From assembly GCF_030160295.1 (NCBI RefSeq), contig NZ_BSOB01000008.1, positions 1 through 64,000 on the forward strand: a stretch of 64,000 bases of DNA. The letters are read 5' to 3'. The position numbers and the translations under genes are program-made. Within the stretch, counting starts at the first letter, position 1; the number at the start of each line of letters is the position of its first letter. Below the pieces are notes generated by a model that had not been told where the DNA came from, ran no database searches, and saw only the letters and a list, made by a program, of their open reading frames with translations. Origin of the DNA: Dyella acidisoli (GTDB taxonomy: Bacteria; Pseudomonadota; Gammaproteobacteria; Xanthomonadales; Rhodanobacteraceae). Below are positions 33,840 to 42,935 of the stretch, one piece after another.

Positions 33840-36431
33840 ATGCCTGAAGGACAGCTACCCCTTCTAATTTTTCCCGTTCGTGCCAGGGGCGAACGAAATA
33901 ACATGGGAGGAGGTGGTGGACGGATCCATGTCCCCGATATCGCTCGTCAGCGTGAGCGCATTGCTCCTCAGTTGGCCGTTCTTCAAGGTGCCTTCGAGGC
34001 CCGCCGATTGCAGCTACAAGACGCTGGGCCGCTTGAAAATCCTGAGTTAGTACTCGTCCTTGAAGTCGTAGGGACAATCCAACACTTTGCCAGGGCAGTG
34101 GCAGGCATCCAAGGACTGGAATGGCTGTATGAATTTGCCCAGGATCGGATTTCTCCGGACGATGATTTTCATGAACAGGACAGACAAGACAAGCTTCTAA
34201 CTGGCCGCCTTTACCTGCTTGGGACGAATCAACAAGCACTCAATCAGCTACTTGCTCTTTGGGATCGCTATCAACGTAATCCGGCCGCGCCTTTTGATAC
34301 AGGTCTCGCGCCATTTAAGCATTTGTTCTCTCATCTCCGTGCTATACGCCCTTGGAGCACAGAAGATCGCGTAGGCGTGGATATTCGAGATTACTGGCTA
34401 AGTGAAATCGAGAGCGGTAAACCAATTATCCGGTTCGAGATCGAGATTTGGTATCACGCATCCGCCGCTAGGAACGACGCCGCACGAGCGGAAATTGCGA
34501 CCCTGATTGAACAGCAGGGTGGCGACGTTATCAGTCACGCGGTAATCGATGGAATCGCTTACCACGGACTTTTGGTCGATTTACCGATCGAGGCAGTGCG
34601 CGCCATCTTGGAGGGTGGCGTGCCGCAGCTACTGCTATCCGATCGCATCATGTTTTTCCGGCCCCGGGGACAATCGGTTACCGAAAGCGCTCGGGAAGAA
34701 CACGTGGTTCAAGGCCAGGCACACGCCGCTGCGTCCGATGCGCCGCCGATCGTGGGCCTGCTCGACGGACTTCCGATGGCCAATCATGCACTGTTGGCGG
34801 GACGTCTGACTATCGACGACCCGGATGGTTGGGAGGCGGGTTACGAGGCAAAAGATCGCGTTCATGGCACGGCCATGGCATCACTGATTTTGCACGGGGA
34901 TTTGGACGAAGCGGGTCCAACCCTTCATCGACGACTTTACGTTCGCCCCGTCATGCGCCCAGATCCGGACGATGGGTACCATCGCCGCAGAAGGGAAAGC
35001 ACGCCCAATGACGTGCTGCTTATAGACCTCATGCATCGCGCCGTCCGGCGGATGTTCGAAGGAGAGGGTAACACTGGCCCGGTCGCTCCTACGGTCAAGA
35101 TAATCAACCTATCGCTCGGAGATCCTCACCGCATCTTTGCGAATGAAATGTCGCCATGGGCCCGCCTAATCGACTGGCTGTCGTATCAGTACTCCGTGCT
35201 CTTCATCGTCAGCGCCGGCAATGATCCTTCTGATGTAACGTTGGCAACACCGCGTGATTCGCTGGTCAACATGTCGCCACCCGAGCGAACGGCGATGGCT
35301 TTGTCGGCCCTCGTGCAGGACGGCATTTCTAGACGCTTGATGGCACCGGCCGAGTCCATGAATGCTCTGACGGTGGGGGCATTGCATATGGATGCGTCCA
35401 ATCCAAACGTACCGCAGAATCGATTCGATCTTTTTGAATATGGCGGCATCAGTCCGATTTCACGTGTGGGGCTCGGGTATCGAAGGGCTGTGAAGCCGGA
35501 CATCCTAATGTCAGGAGGTCGTTGCCTTTATCAAGAGCAGCTCGTGGGGCAGCCCGATGTCACTATCTTGCGAGTGCTCGATGCTGGGTACGCGCCTGGC
35601 CACAAGGTGGCCATTTCCCCAGATGGCGGCGGAGATCTGAATCTCAGCACCTATACACGGGGAACGAGCAACGCTGCGGCTCTCGCCACGCGAGCGGCTG
35701 CGCAAGCATACGACATGCTTGAAGAACTTCGTGCGCAGGAGCCGAATGCTCCGGGGCATGAATATGATGCAGTCGTGCTCAAGGCGTTGCTCGTGCATGG
35801 CGCCTCATGGGGAGAGTTGTCCGATAATCTGTTGCGCCCTCGTCCAGACCTGGCAGCGATTCCTAATGGAATCACTCGACATCACGCTCAAAAGGACTTT
35901 CTGACGACATGGCTCGGATATGGGCCGGCTAACATTGAACGTGCTATCGGTTGCACTCAGCAGCGTGCCACCTTACTTGGTGTGGGAACGCTGGCCGCTG
36001 ATAAAGCCATGGAGTTTTCTGCGCCACTTCCAACGAGCCTTGCAGGTCGAGTTGTCTGGCGTCGGGTTACAGTCACGCTCGCATGGTTGACACCGACTCA
36101 TCCTACGCATCAAGCATATCGTCGAGCGAAGCTGTGGGCTTCGGGCGTTGGTGCGGAGCTAAGAGTCAACCGAACTAATAGTGTTAGTGACAAAGCCGCT
36201 CTGCGAGGCACGGTTCAGCACGAAGTGTTCGAGGGGGCTGATGCGGTGGTCTTCGTGGAAGGCGATGCATTCGCCTGCAAGGTCAATTGCGCACGGGATG
36301 CAGGGAGCTGGCAAGGTGGCGTTCGCTTTGCGATCTGCGTCTCCCTCGAAGTGGCTGTCGATTCTGGGATTGCAGTGTATGAAGAGATACGTGAGCGTCT
36401 TGCACCACCTGTTCCAATTCAGCCGGGTTAA
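33840..36431 (+). CDS. ietS: IetS-type subtilisin-like (S8) protease
   Basis: 863 residues, no signal peptide, so a cytoplasmic protease. The S8 triad is complete: Asp309 in VGLLDGLP, His342 in VHGTAMASL, Ser610 in RGTSNAAALA, with oxyanion Asn461 in VSAGND. About 300 residues precede the catalytic domain and about 230 follow it (beta-rich, WRRVTVTLAWLTP), both larger than in secreted subtilisins and fitting a regulated effector. Forms an operon with the AAA gene upstream. A protease that fires on infection is the expected role; the target is unknown. Confidence 0.84.
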   Translation: MPEGQLPLLIFPVRARGERNNMGGGGGRIHVPDIARQRERIAPQLAVLQGAFEARRLQLQDAGPLENPELVLVLEVVGTIQHFARAVAGIQGLEWLYEFAQDRISPDDDFHEQDRQDKLLTGRLYLLGTNQQALNQLLALWDRYQRNPAAPFDTGLAPFKHLFSHLRAIRPWSTEDRVGVDIRDYWLSEIESGKPIIRFEIEIWYHASAARNDAARAEIATLIEQQGGDVISHAVIDGIAYHGLLVDLPIEAVRAILEGGVPQLLLSDRIMFFRPRGQSVTESAREEHVVQGQAHAAASDAPPIVGLLDGLPMANHALLAGRLTIDDPDGWEAGYEAKDRVHGTAMASLILHGDLDEAGPTLHRRLYVRPVMRPDPDDGYHRRRRESTPNDVLLIDLMHRAVRRMFEGEGNTGPVAPTVKIINLSLGDPHRIFANEMSPWARLIDWLSYQYSVLFIVSAGNDPSDVTLATPRDSLVNMSPPERTAMALSALVQDGISRRLMAPAESMNALTVGALHMDASNPNVPQNRFDLFEYGGISPISRVGLGYRRAVKPDILMSGGRCLYQEQLVGQPDVTILRVLDAGYAPGHKVAISPDGGGDLNLSTYTRGTSNAAALATRAAAQAYDMLEELRAQEPNAPGHEYDAVVLKALLVHGASWGELSDNLLRPRPDLAAIPNGITRHHAQKDFLTTWLGYGPANIERAIGCTQQRATLLGVGTLAADKAMEFSAPLPTSLAGRVVWRRVTVTLAWLTPTHPTHQAYRRAKLWASGVGAELRVNRTNSVSDKAALRGTVQHEVFEGADAVVFVEGDAFACKVNCARDAGSWQGGVRFAICVSLEVAVDSGIAVYEEIRERLAPPVPIQPG

Positions 36432-36478
36432 TGTCCTTTTTGATGCGATGAGCCTAACAAATCATGTATGGACTCCTC

Positions 36479-36712
36479 ATGCAACTAGCCCGATTTGCTG
36501 TGGCGGTTGATGTCGGGTGAATGGATCGGTTGCAGTCGTGTATTCGGCCTTGGGGTGAACGCATCGCGTTCGGGCCATCATGGAATCCGCGAATCGAAAG
36601 CCAATCGTTCGAAGCGGCCTCGCAGGCCAGAAGAGTTATCGGCTTGGTTCGATTCGGGACCGACGCATTCGCCATGACATAGATCGCTGTGGCAACTCGG
36701 GGATGAGAAGGT
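36479..36712 (-). ncRNA. Candidate bridge/seek RNA region of the IS1111 element
   Basis: 234 bp between transposase stop and inverted repeat without a coding frame. In IS1111-group elements the guide RNA for target choice is encoded at this end. Placement is inferred by position; I did not fold it. Confidence 0.5.
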
Positions 36713-37795
36713 TTAGTCGGTCATGTATATGTCTTCGCGGGTCTGGAGTGGTCGTACGCTGCAGTAATCGCTATCGAATGCAGCGTGATGATGTTCCATC
36801 GCCCACATGCGGCGGGCCATTTTGTTGGCCATGGCGACGGCCGCTTTGTTGTGACCCTGCCGCGCCTGCAAGGCCAGCGCCCACGCCTGTAGATGGTTGA
36901 GCGGTTGATCCTTTCGCTGCCGCACCTGCGCGGCACGCAAGGCGGCGCGTGCGCCATGGATCAACAGCAAACGCAGATAGCCGTCGCCGCGTTTGCTCAT
37001 GGCACCCAGGTGTCGCTGCGCGCCGGAAGAATGTTCGCGAGGCGTCAGGCCCAGCCACGCAGCGAAGTGGCGGCCACTGCGGAACCGATCCAGCGGACCC
37101 ACGCTGGCGCATAACGCGGTGGCAGTCAGCAGACCGATGCCCGGCACACTCTGATAGCGCTGGCTGGTCGGATCGCGTTGGGCAAACGCCTCCAACTGTT
37201 GTTCGATCGCGGTCATGTCCGTGTGTAAGTTCGCCAGGCGATCCAGCAAGTTACCCAGCGTATGGCGCAAGGCCATCGGCAAATCGTTATCGCCGTCTTC
37301 GAGGAACGTCAGCACCGTAGGGCGCACCTTGCTTGCACCCAGCGGGATGACCAGACCGAATTCACGCAACACGCCACGCAACAGATTGATCGTAGAGGTG
37401 TGCTGTGCTTTCAGTCGTTCGCGAATCCGATGCAGTGCTTGGATGCCCTGCTGCTCGGGCGACTTGATCGGTACAGGATTGATCTGTGCGCAACGATCCG
37501 CCTCGAGTATCCCAGCCACATCCGTGCGGTCCGTCTTGTTGCGCCGCACGTACGGACGCACGTCGCGAGCAGGGAGAAGGCATACCGTGTGCCCCTGTCC
37601 GGTAAATCGGCGCGCCCAGTAGTGGGCGCTGCTGCAGGCCTCCATCACCACCCGCAGCGGTCCGCGGTTATCCAGCGCATGGGCGAAGGTGCGGCGCGTC
37701 AGGCGCTTGCGCTCCACAATACGGTGCTCGGCGTCGGCAAACGCCAGCTCGAACACGTCCTTTGCCAGATCAATAGCGACAGTCGTAGCATGCAT
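36713..37795 (-). CDS. IS110-family transposase (IS1111 group)
   Basis: 360 residues. RuvC-like DEDD domain with Asp9 (VAIDLAKD), Glu52 (MEACSSA), Asp89 and Asp92 (KTDRTD). The C-terminal Tnp_IS116/IS110 domain has SVPGIGLLTATAL and GLTPREHSSG, where Ser256/257 is the proposed second catalytic site. No truncation or missing active-site residue is visible, so the element may be active. Confidence 0.95.
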   Translation of the reverse strand: MHATTVAIDLAKDVFELAFADAEHRIVERKRLTRRTFAHALDNRGPLRVVMEACSSAHYWARRFTGQGHTVCLLPARDVRPYVRRNKTDRTDVAGILEADRCAQINPVPIKSPEQQGIQALHRIRERLKAQHTSTINLLRGVLREFGLVIPLGASKVRPTVLTFLEDGDNDLPMALRHTLGNLLDRLANLHTDMTAIEQQLEAFAQRDPTSQRYQSVPGIGLLTATALCASVGPLDRFRSGRHFAAWLGLTPREHSSGAQRHLGAMSKRGDGYLRLLLIHGARAALRAAQVRQRKDQPLNHLQAWALALQARQGHNKAAVAMANKMARRMWAMEHHHAAFDSDYCSVRPLQTREDIYMTD

Positions 37796-37964
37796 GGCGG
37801 ACTCCTCTCGTGATCCCGTCGACTGAACGGTAACGACTCAGTCTGGCTCATCGAAGCCGCGTGGCGACGCGGGAGGAGTCCATTCAATCATTCAAGCTTG
37901 GCTGAACTAATAAACCAGACGCGTGACTTAAGCTAGGCAACATACTCATTAATGGTGGAGAAAA

Positions 37965-38573
37965 ATGCCAAGTGAAGCTGCTACTGCGATAGCCTACGTC
38001 GGAGCTTTCGTTGGCCTCGTAGGGGGTGGCGTAGCCCTGTTCAATAGCTGGAAGGCCGTATGCTGGAAGCGAGCTGAGCTCGCCAATACATATCTAAAGG
38101 ACTTCAACAGCAACGCCGAGCTAGTATTTGCTGGACGCTGCCTCGATTGGAACGGAGGCAAGCTACTCTTGCCGGAAAGTCTTCGGCCCTACATGACTGA
38201 TGGTGCTAATTTCATTAACCATGATCGAAGGGTATTTGCGAGGGCCTTGCGGCCGGACCTGCAGGTCGGGGAAATGGACGATGACCCGAGAATTCAAATC
38301 TATAGAACATCTATGGATTCGTTTCTTTCATGGCTTTGCCTCGTTGCTAGTGCGCTAGACAGGAAACTGTTTTTGGTGGCTGATATGCAAGATGTTGGTT
38401 ATTGGGTGGCCAAGATCCAAGCTGAAGTGGTCGTTCACCCCTTCATTGTCGCGTATGGATACCGAGAAAATATCGAGAAATTGTTGCGTTTGTATCGCTC
38501 AAAGAAATCTCCATACAAGGATTGGGTCTTCCCCATTAACAAAAAGTACGACGCCAAGGAGGGTGGTGCCTAA
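37965..38573 (+). CDS. Hypothetical protein with N-terminal membrane helix
   Basis: 202 residues; GGAG precedes the ATG. One hydrophobic helix (IAYVGAFVGLVGGGVALF) is followed by a mostly helical cytoplasmic domain (LSWLCLVASALDRKLFLVADMQDVGYWVAKIQAEVVVHPFI). I do not recognise it. The layout (short membrane anchor plus cytoplasmic domain, next to a defence module and a DUF4760 protein) resembles effectors of defence islands, but there is no motif to support that. Confidence 0.6.
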   Translation: MPSEAATAIAYVGAFVGLVGGGVALFNSWKAVCWKRAELANTYLKDFNSNAELVFAGRCLDWNGGKLLLPESLRPYMTDGANFINHDRRVFARALRPDLQVGEMDDDPRIQIYRTSMDSFLSWLCLVASALDRKLFLVADMQDVGYWVAKIQAEVVVHPFIVAYGYRENIEKLLRLYRSKKSPYKDWVFPINKKYDAKEGGA

Positions 38574-38656
38574 AGGAGTGAGCCCATGAAAGAAACGATC
38601 GAAGTCCCCAAGAACGCAGTAAGAAATCCATTCACTTCACCCATCGTGAAGAGGGT

Positions 38657-38936
38657 GAGTACTTGCTGGTCTACGAGCCTCGTCTGATTAGTGGCAATTT
38701 GCTCGTGTTGGAAGCGGCTGCGCGTGATGGTCTTGGTGCCGCGTGTTTGCCGCGCTATCTGTGCCGGCAGGCGCTGGCGTCCGGAGAACTGATTGAACTG
38801 TTCGCTACCGAGAGTACGTGGGCGGCCCATGCAGGGCAGCTCTACGCGCTGCTGCCCAACCTTCGAGGGAAATACGCTCGCTGTGAAACTGTTCGTCGAA
38901 TTTGCACTGCCTCGTCTTGGGAATTTGCTCTGAGCG
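38657..38936 (+). pseudogene. C-terminal remnant of a LysR family regulator
   Basis: Translates as the substrate-binding tail of a LysR protein: LLVYEPRLISGNLLVLEAAARDGLGAACLPRYLCRQALASGELIELF. A frameshift follows near 38885; the next frame continues VKLFVEFALPRLGNLL to a stop. The helix-turn-helix part is absent. Confidence 0.75.
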
Positions 38937-39545
38937 CTTTTCAGGATCAAACGGCGGACGTCCGTCACGGACGTTCAATGGGTCGCTCATGACAGCTGGC
39001 ATGTCGCCCAAGCAATTGATGCTATGTGGTGTGCCGTTTAATGAGTGCCGTGGTCGGGTTCAAATTCGGTGCTTTTCCTGAATGAGGGGGCGACTTGGAT
39101 GGGCAAGCCCCATACGCTGAATGGTGACCGCGATGTGGACTCGATGCCGGTGAACCCAGCCACCAACGAGGGATCGAATGGAGGCCAACTTCCCCTTTGG
39201 CGCCAGGAGGGCCTCCCTCAGCGTAGAAATGGGCCTCGGAACCCCCATATCTGGTATCAGAGGCACTTAACCGAAGTCGAGGGCCTCCGTTCTTTCCATT
39301 ATGTCATTGAAAAACAATGGGTTAGCTAATTTATCAATATGTTAAGCCGAGGCTCGTAAAATTCAATGTAAATTTGTTACGTAGTTGGCCGAAACAGTTA
39401 CGAAAGGCATAGAACCGCAAAATTCACGCGGACGTGATAGCTAAGAATGCAACCTTCATCTATATTCGCGGCCAAAGTAAGCGTAAGTCGTTGGAGAGTA
39501 GTTGCGTACTGTCCGTTCGTTAACCAGGGGGTAAAGGAGAGCATC
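38937..39545. other. Long non-coding stretch
   Basis: No convincing gene. Composition falls to AT-rich between 39310 and 39450. Probably decayed sequence plus the promoter of the leader at 39546. Confidence 0.4.
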
Positions 39546-39578
39546 ATGAAATTAAATACAGGCGTGGGTGACGGTTAA
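39546..39578 (+). CDS. Ten-codon leader-like peptide
   Basis: ATG AAA TTA AAT ... encodes MKLNTGVGDG and stops. A strong AAGGAGAG lies five bases upstream, much better than for most genes here. A perfect intrinsic terminator begins 38 bases later and the DUF4760-type gene follows. Looks like a leader peptide of an attenuator, or the coding part of a small RNA. Confidence 0.45.
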   Translation: MKLNTGVGDG

Positions 39579-39616
39579 ACAGCCCTACTTCCAGCAAGAC
39601 CATTGATGAATTAGCG

Positions 39617-39642
39617 ACAAGGCCCCCGAAAGGGGGCCTTGT
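39617..39642 (+). terminator. Perfect intrinsic hairpin between leader and DUF4760-type gene
   Basis: ACAAGGCCCCC-GAAA-GGGGGCCTTGT, 11 bp perfect stem with GAAA tetraloop, followed by CTTGTCT. It lies 28 bases before the ATG of the next gene, so it should limit read-through into it. Confidence 0.8.
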
Positions 39643-39669
39643 CTTGTCTGCAACGTCCAGGAGGGGGAA

Positions 39670-40626
39670 ATGGAGCAGAAGAAAGACAATGTCGTTGCTT
39701 TGGCGTGGCGCCATGTCATTGCGCCGGCGGCGAAGTCGGCAGATCCATTGAGTTGGATTCTATTTATTGCGTTCTTGGCGGTATTCACACTTGGAGTGAT
39801 CTGCCGACTGGGATCGGCGGGGGCCGGAAGTCTGCATGACTTTTACATGGTGCATTACGGTTTGTTTTGGTACAGCGGATGGTTTTTATTCGTACTCGCT
39901 ACGGTGGGGCCGATTATCAACCTGACGCGGGAACTCAACGAGGTTCCACTCGTTGTCCTTATCGGTTTCGGCATCTTTGATCTGTTCGTCTTTTTGGTTA
40001 TCAGTGCTTTGGCACTAACTCAGGACAACTCGGTTGCTCCAGCCACTGCACTTCTCGCCGCCATCTGTGCAGCGGGAATGGTCGGAATCGGCTGGGTCGT
40101 TCAGCAACAAAGCTCAGCCAAAGCGACAAGGCGGACCCACACCTTCAATATCCTCATGCAATCGCGTCTTAGCTCGGAATTTCAAAAGCAAATAGCTGAG
40201 CGTGCCAAGTTCTATCCGAGCGGCACAAAAGTCAGTGAGGAAGACGCCAAGTTATATTTAAAGTCTGGTGTGAAGGAAAGAAAGCAAGAACTTGATACCA
40301 AGTTCGAGACGGATAAGCAGCGTAGCCGTGAAGACGCCATTCCTAAGCTTGTGGAAGAGTTGGAAGCGGCGAAGCAACAAGTTGACGAAAAGCATGCTTC
40401 GCTCAAGGGGCTCACCTATATTTTGAATTTTTACGAGTTCATCGGCGCGGGAATTTTGTTGCGCGAACTCGATGAAAGAATGCTCAAGGAAACGCTGAAG
40501 GATATTGCGGTCTCGCTCTACGAAGACACCATCATTCTGCGCACGCTCGCAAAGGAACGGCAGCCAGAAGCGTATTGCAATCTCGATCGACTGATTGGGC
40601 AGAATTGGTCCAAGCCTGATTGCTGA
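39670..40626 (+). CDS. DUF4760-like membrane protein
   Basis: 318 residues; AGGAGG precedes the ATG. Four membrane helices lie in residues 28-155, then a helical domain (KQELDTKFETDKQRSREDAIPKLVEELEAAKQQVDEKHASLKGL) that is probably coiled coil. The tail LTYILNFYEFIGAGILLRELDERMLKETL matches DUF4760. Function unknown; members occur in defence and mobile islands. Confidence 0.65.
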   Translation: MEQKKDNVVALAWRHVIAPAAKSADPLSWILFIAFLAVFTLGVICRLGSAGAGSLHDFYMVHYGLFWYSGWFLFVLATVGPIINLTRELNEVPLVVLIGFGIFDLFVFLVISALALTQDNSVAPATALLAAICAAGMVGIGWVVQQQSSAKATRRTHTFNILMQSRLSSEFQKQIAERAKFYPSGTKVSEEDAKLYLKSGVKERKQELDTKFETDKQRSREDAIPKLVEELEAAKQQVDEKHASLKGLTYILNFYEFIGAGILLRELDERMLKETLKDIAVSLYEDTIILRTLAKERQPEAYCNLDRLIGQNWSKPDC

Positions 40627-40738
40627 GTTACCCGGTTTGATAAGAGACGTATTCTGAAGCGAATCAGCGTCAGGGTACGTCTTTTATTGGGACCCCGTAG
40701 AATAACTGACGGCGCGACGTTAAAGGGCGCTATCCCCC

Positions 40739-41377
40739 TCAACTTGTTTCGTTGATGGTGGTGTCGTCGTTGTCCAAGAACGTCGATTTGAAAAGCATGC
40801 CAAGCGCAGCGCGAATCGCCTCATCACGGATGTCATTGGGCATGCTCATGTTGAGGTACAGCACGCCATCAATGAGCGTCATCATGGTTAGCGCAAGCAC
40901 ATTCGGATCCATCGGTAATTGGATGTTTATGCGTTCGCAGAACTGCGTGATGAAGCAGGTGATGACGTCGCGCTTCTCCAGCGTCAAGGCGTTCAATCGC
41001 TGCCGGAATTTCGTATCGCGCATGGCATGCAGATGTGCCTCCGCCCAGAGGATGTAGTTGCTGCTGTCGCGATAGCACTGCTCACACAATGATACGAGCT
41101 GGGTTTGAAGGCTTTCGCTGGACTCGGATGTGTCTACAAGATTCCGTAAATTTTCTTGAGTGAGTCGATGCTCAACACGAAGCAGTTCAACGAACAGATC
41201 GGCCTTGCTGCTGAAGTTCGAATAAAAAGCGCCGCGAGTGAAGCCGGCCTTTGCAGCGATGTTCTCTACGCTCGTTGCGGCCAGGCCCTTCTTGGCAATG
41301 ATCGTGGTCGCAGCTGCGATCAAACGCCGACGGGTCTGCTCTCGACTTTCCGCCCGACTCAAGCGTATGCGTGACAT
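40739..41377 (-). CDS. TetR family regulator beside the efflux outer-membrane gene
   Basis: 212 residues from ATG 41377. Helix-turn-helix LAATSVENIAAKAGFTRGAFYSNFSSKADLF; C-terminal domain with CFITQFCERINIQLPMD. It begins 13 bases after the stop of the outer-membrane efflux gene and is cotranscribed with it. Confidence 0.9.
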   Translation of the reverse strand: MSRIRLSRAESREQTRRRLIAAATTIIAKKGLAATSVENIAAKAGFTRGAFYSNFSSKADLFVELLRVEHRLTQENLRNLVDTSESSESLQTQLVSLCEQCYRDSSNYILWAEAHLHAMRDTKFRQRLNALTLEKRDVITCFITQFCERINIQLPMDPNVLALTMMTLIDGVLYLNMSMPNDIRDEAIRAALGMLFKSTFLDNDDTTINETS

Positions 41378-41390
41378 GCAGCAGCGGCTA

Positions 41391-42851
41391 CTATTTGATG
41401 GCGACCGCTTGGGCTCCGTCAGGTTGCCACCCGCCGCCCAGTGCCTTGAATGCAGCAACTGCCGCGCGTGTCGACTCCGTTTGCGCCTGCGCTCGCTCGT
41501 CGGACGCACGCAATAGACTTTCGTCCGCCTGGAGCACTTCGATCAAGCTGACCACGCCTTTTTGATAGGCCGCAAACGAGGCTGCTCTTGCGCGGCCGAG
41601 CGAATCTACACCCTGGGTGAGCACGGCCGCTTCTTCTTCGCGTTTGACCAGTGTTGAAAAGGCGTTTTCGACATCTTCGGTTGCGTGCAGTGCCGCAAGC
41701 CGATACGCAGCTAACATCTCGGCTTGCTGTCCCTTGGCCTGCTGGATCTGCGCATTGATGCGACCGAAATCGAACAGTCGCCAGCGCAAGCCCAACACGC
41801 CAGCCGCTTGATTGGCGCCGCCGGTGAACAGATTCCCGCCCGCCACCGAGGTCGCACTGCCGATCAATCCACTCAACGAGAGTTTGGGGTAGTACTCGGC
41901 GATGGCGACACCGATGCGTGCGTTCGATGCGGCGAGGCGACGCTCAGCCACGATCAGGTCTGGCCGGCGCCTGAGCAGTTCGCCGGGCGTTTCAGTAGTG
42001 GCGATTTGCGGGGCGACCGGAATGTCACCAGCTTCCATCAGCTCCGCGCGATGCGTGCCGGGTTGCGAGCCCAGCATCACATCCAATGCATTCATGGCAG
42101 CGTCCAGGCCCGCTTCAAGCACCGGGACGGATGCTTGTACCTGCGCAAGCGCCCCTTCAGCCTGTCGCACTTGGAGTTCAGCCGCCAATCCCTTGCCGTA
42201 CAGAAGTTTGATGGTGGCGAGCAGGTCCTGCTGCGTGCGTACTTGCTTGCGCGCCACGTTTAGCCGCGCTTGCAGTCCGCGAATGGTGATGTAGATGTCG
42301 GCGGTTTGCGCGGCCACCGCCAAGCGCGTGGCGACGACGCCCGCTTCGGATGCCTGGTAATCCGCTAGCGCCGCTTGCCGTCCGCGACGCAAGCCACCGA
42401 ACGCGTCCAATTCCCAGCTGGCATTGAAGTTGACCTCATAGTCATTGCCGTAGCGATCGAACCCGGGTGTGGCATTCAAGACCTGGCCCAGCGGCGTTTG
42501 GACCGACTGATAGACCCTGGCCGCCTGACCACTGATGTTGCCGGCAGGCAGCAACGCCGCATTGGCGGCGCCCAGACCTGCACGTGCCTGGGCAACGCGC
42601 GCGGATGCCTGCGCGAGATCCAGGTTTTGTTCCAACGCAAGCGTTACGTACCGGGTCAATTGCGGATCGCCGAAGCCCGTCCACCATGTGGCAAGGTCGG
42701 CGCTGGTTGTCGCGTACCGCTGATCAACCTCGGCTTGGCCCTGGAAATGCTCCGGCATGGCGATGTCGGGCCGGACGTAATCGGGGCCGACCGCGCAGCC
42801 CGCGAGGAGGCCGGTAGCGAACAGCGCGACAAGGATGTGTTTGGGCGACAT
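41391..42851 (-). CDS. Outer-membrane factor of an RND efflux system (NodT family lipoprotein)
   Basis: 486 residues. Lipoprotein signal LLAGC followed by AVGPDYVRPD, the common start of NodT-type TolC homologues. Two OEP repeats follow (ATWWTGFGDPQLTRYVTLALEQNLDLAQASARV and LLRRRPDLIVAERRLAASNARIGVAIAEYYPKLSLSG). It is divergent from a TetR gene across a palindromic operator and should be the exit duct for the inner-membrane pump at 44.7 kb. Confidence 0.94.
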   Translation of the reverse strand: MSPKHILVALFATGLLAGCAVGPDYVRPDIAMPEHFQGQAEVDQRYATTSADLATWWTGFGDPQLTRYVTLALEQNLDLAQASARVAQARAGLGAANAALLPAGNISGQAARVYQSVQTPLGQVLNATPGFDRYGNDYEVNFNASWELDAFGGLRRGRQAALADYQASEAGVVATRLAVAAQTADIYITIRGLQARLNVARKQVRTQQDLLATIKLLYGKGLAAELQVRQAEGALAQVQASVPVLEAGLDAAMNALDVMLGSQPGTHRAELMEAGDIPVAPQIATTETPGELLRRRPDLIVAERRLAASNARIGVAIAEYYPKLSLSGLIGSATSVAGGNLFTGGANQAAGVLGLRWRLFDFGRINAQIQQAKGQQAEMLAAYRLAALHATEDVENAFSTLVKREEEAAVLTQGVDSLGRARAASFAAYQKGVVSLIEVLQADESLLRASDERAQAQTESTRAAVAAFKALGGGWQPDGAQAVAIK

Positions 42852-42872
42852 GGGTTCGCTCCGACAATGGTT

Positions 42873-42896
42873 GTGACTATATTACCAAATAGTCAC
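42873..42896. promoter_or_regulatory. TetR operator, copy 1
   Basis: GTGACTAT-N8-ATAGTCAC between the divergent outer-membrane and tetR genes; matches the site at 43567-43590. Confidence 0.8.
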
Positions 42897-42935
42897 TAGT
42901 TGTCCATTCCCAAGGCGAGGGGTAAGCTCCCACCC

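Larger units (their letters stand above)
36468..37883 (-). mobile_element. IS110-family element, IS1111 group
   Basis: Perfect inverted repeats ATGGACTCCTC (36468-36478) and GAGGAGTCCAT (37873-37883) bracket one transposase gene. Subterminal inverted repeats and a long non-coding part downstream of the transposase stop mark the IS1111 group. It lies between ietS and an unknown membrane-protein gene, interrupting neither. Confidence 0.85.

Noticed and set aside
39045-39329. 94-codon plus-strand frame
   Set aside because: No start signal and a translation without secondary-structure pattern; probably chance.
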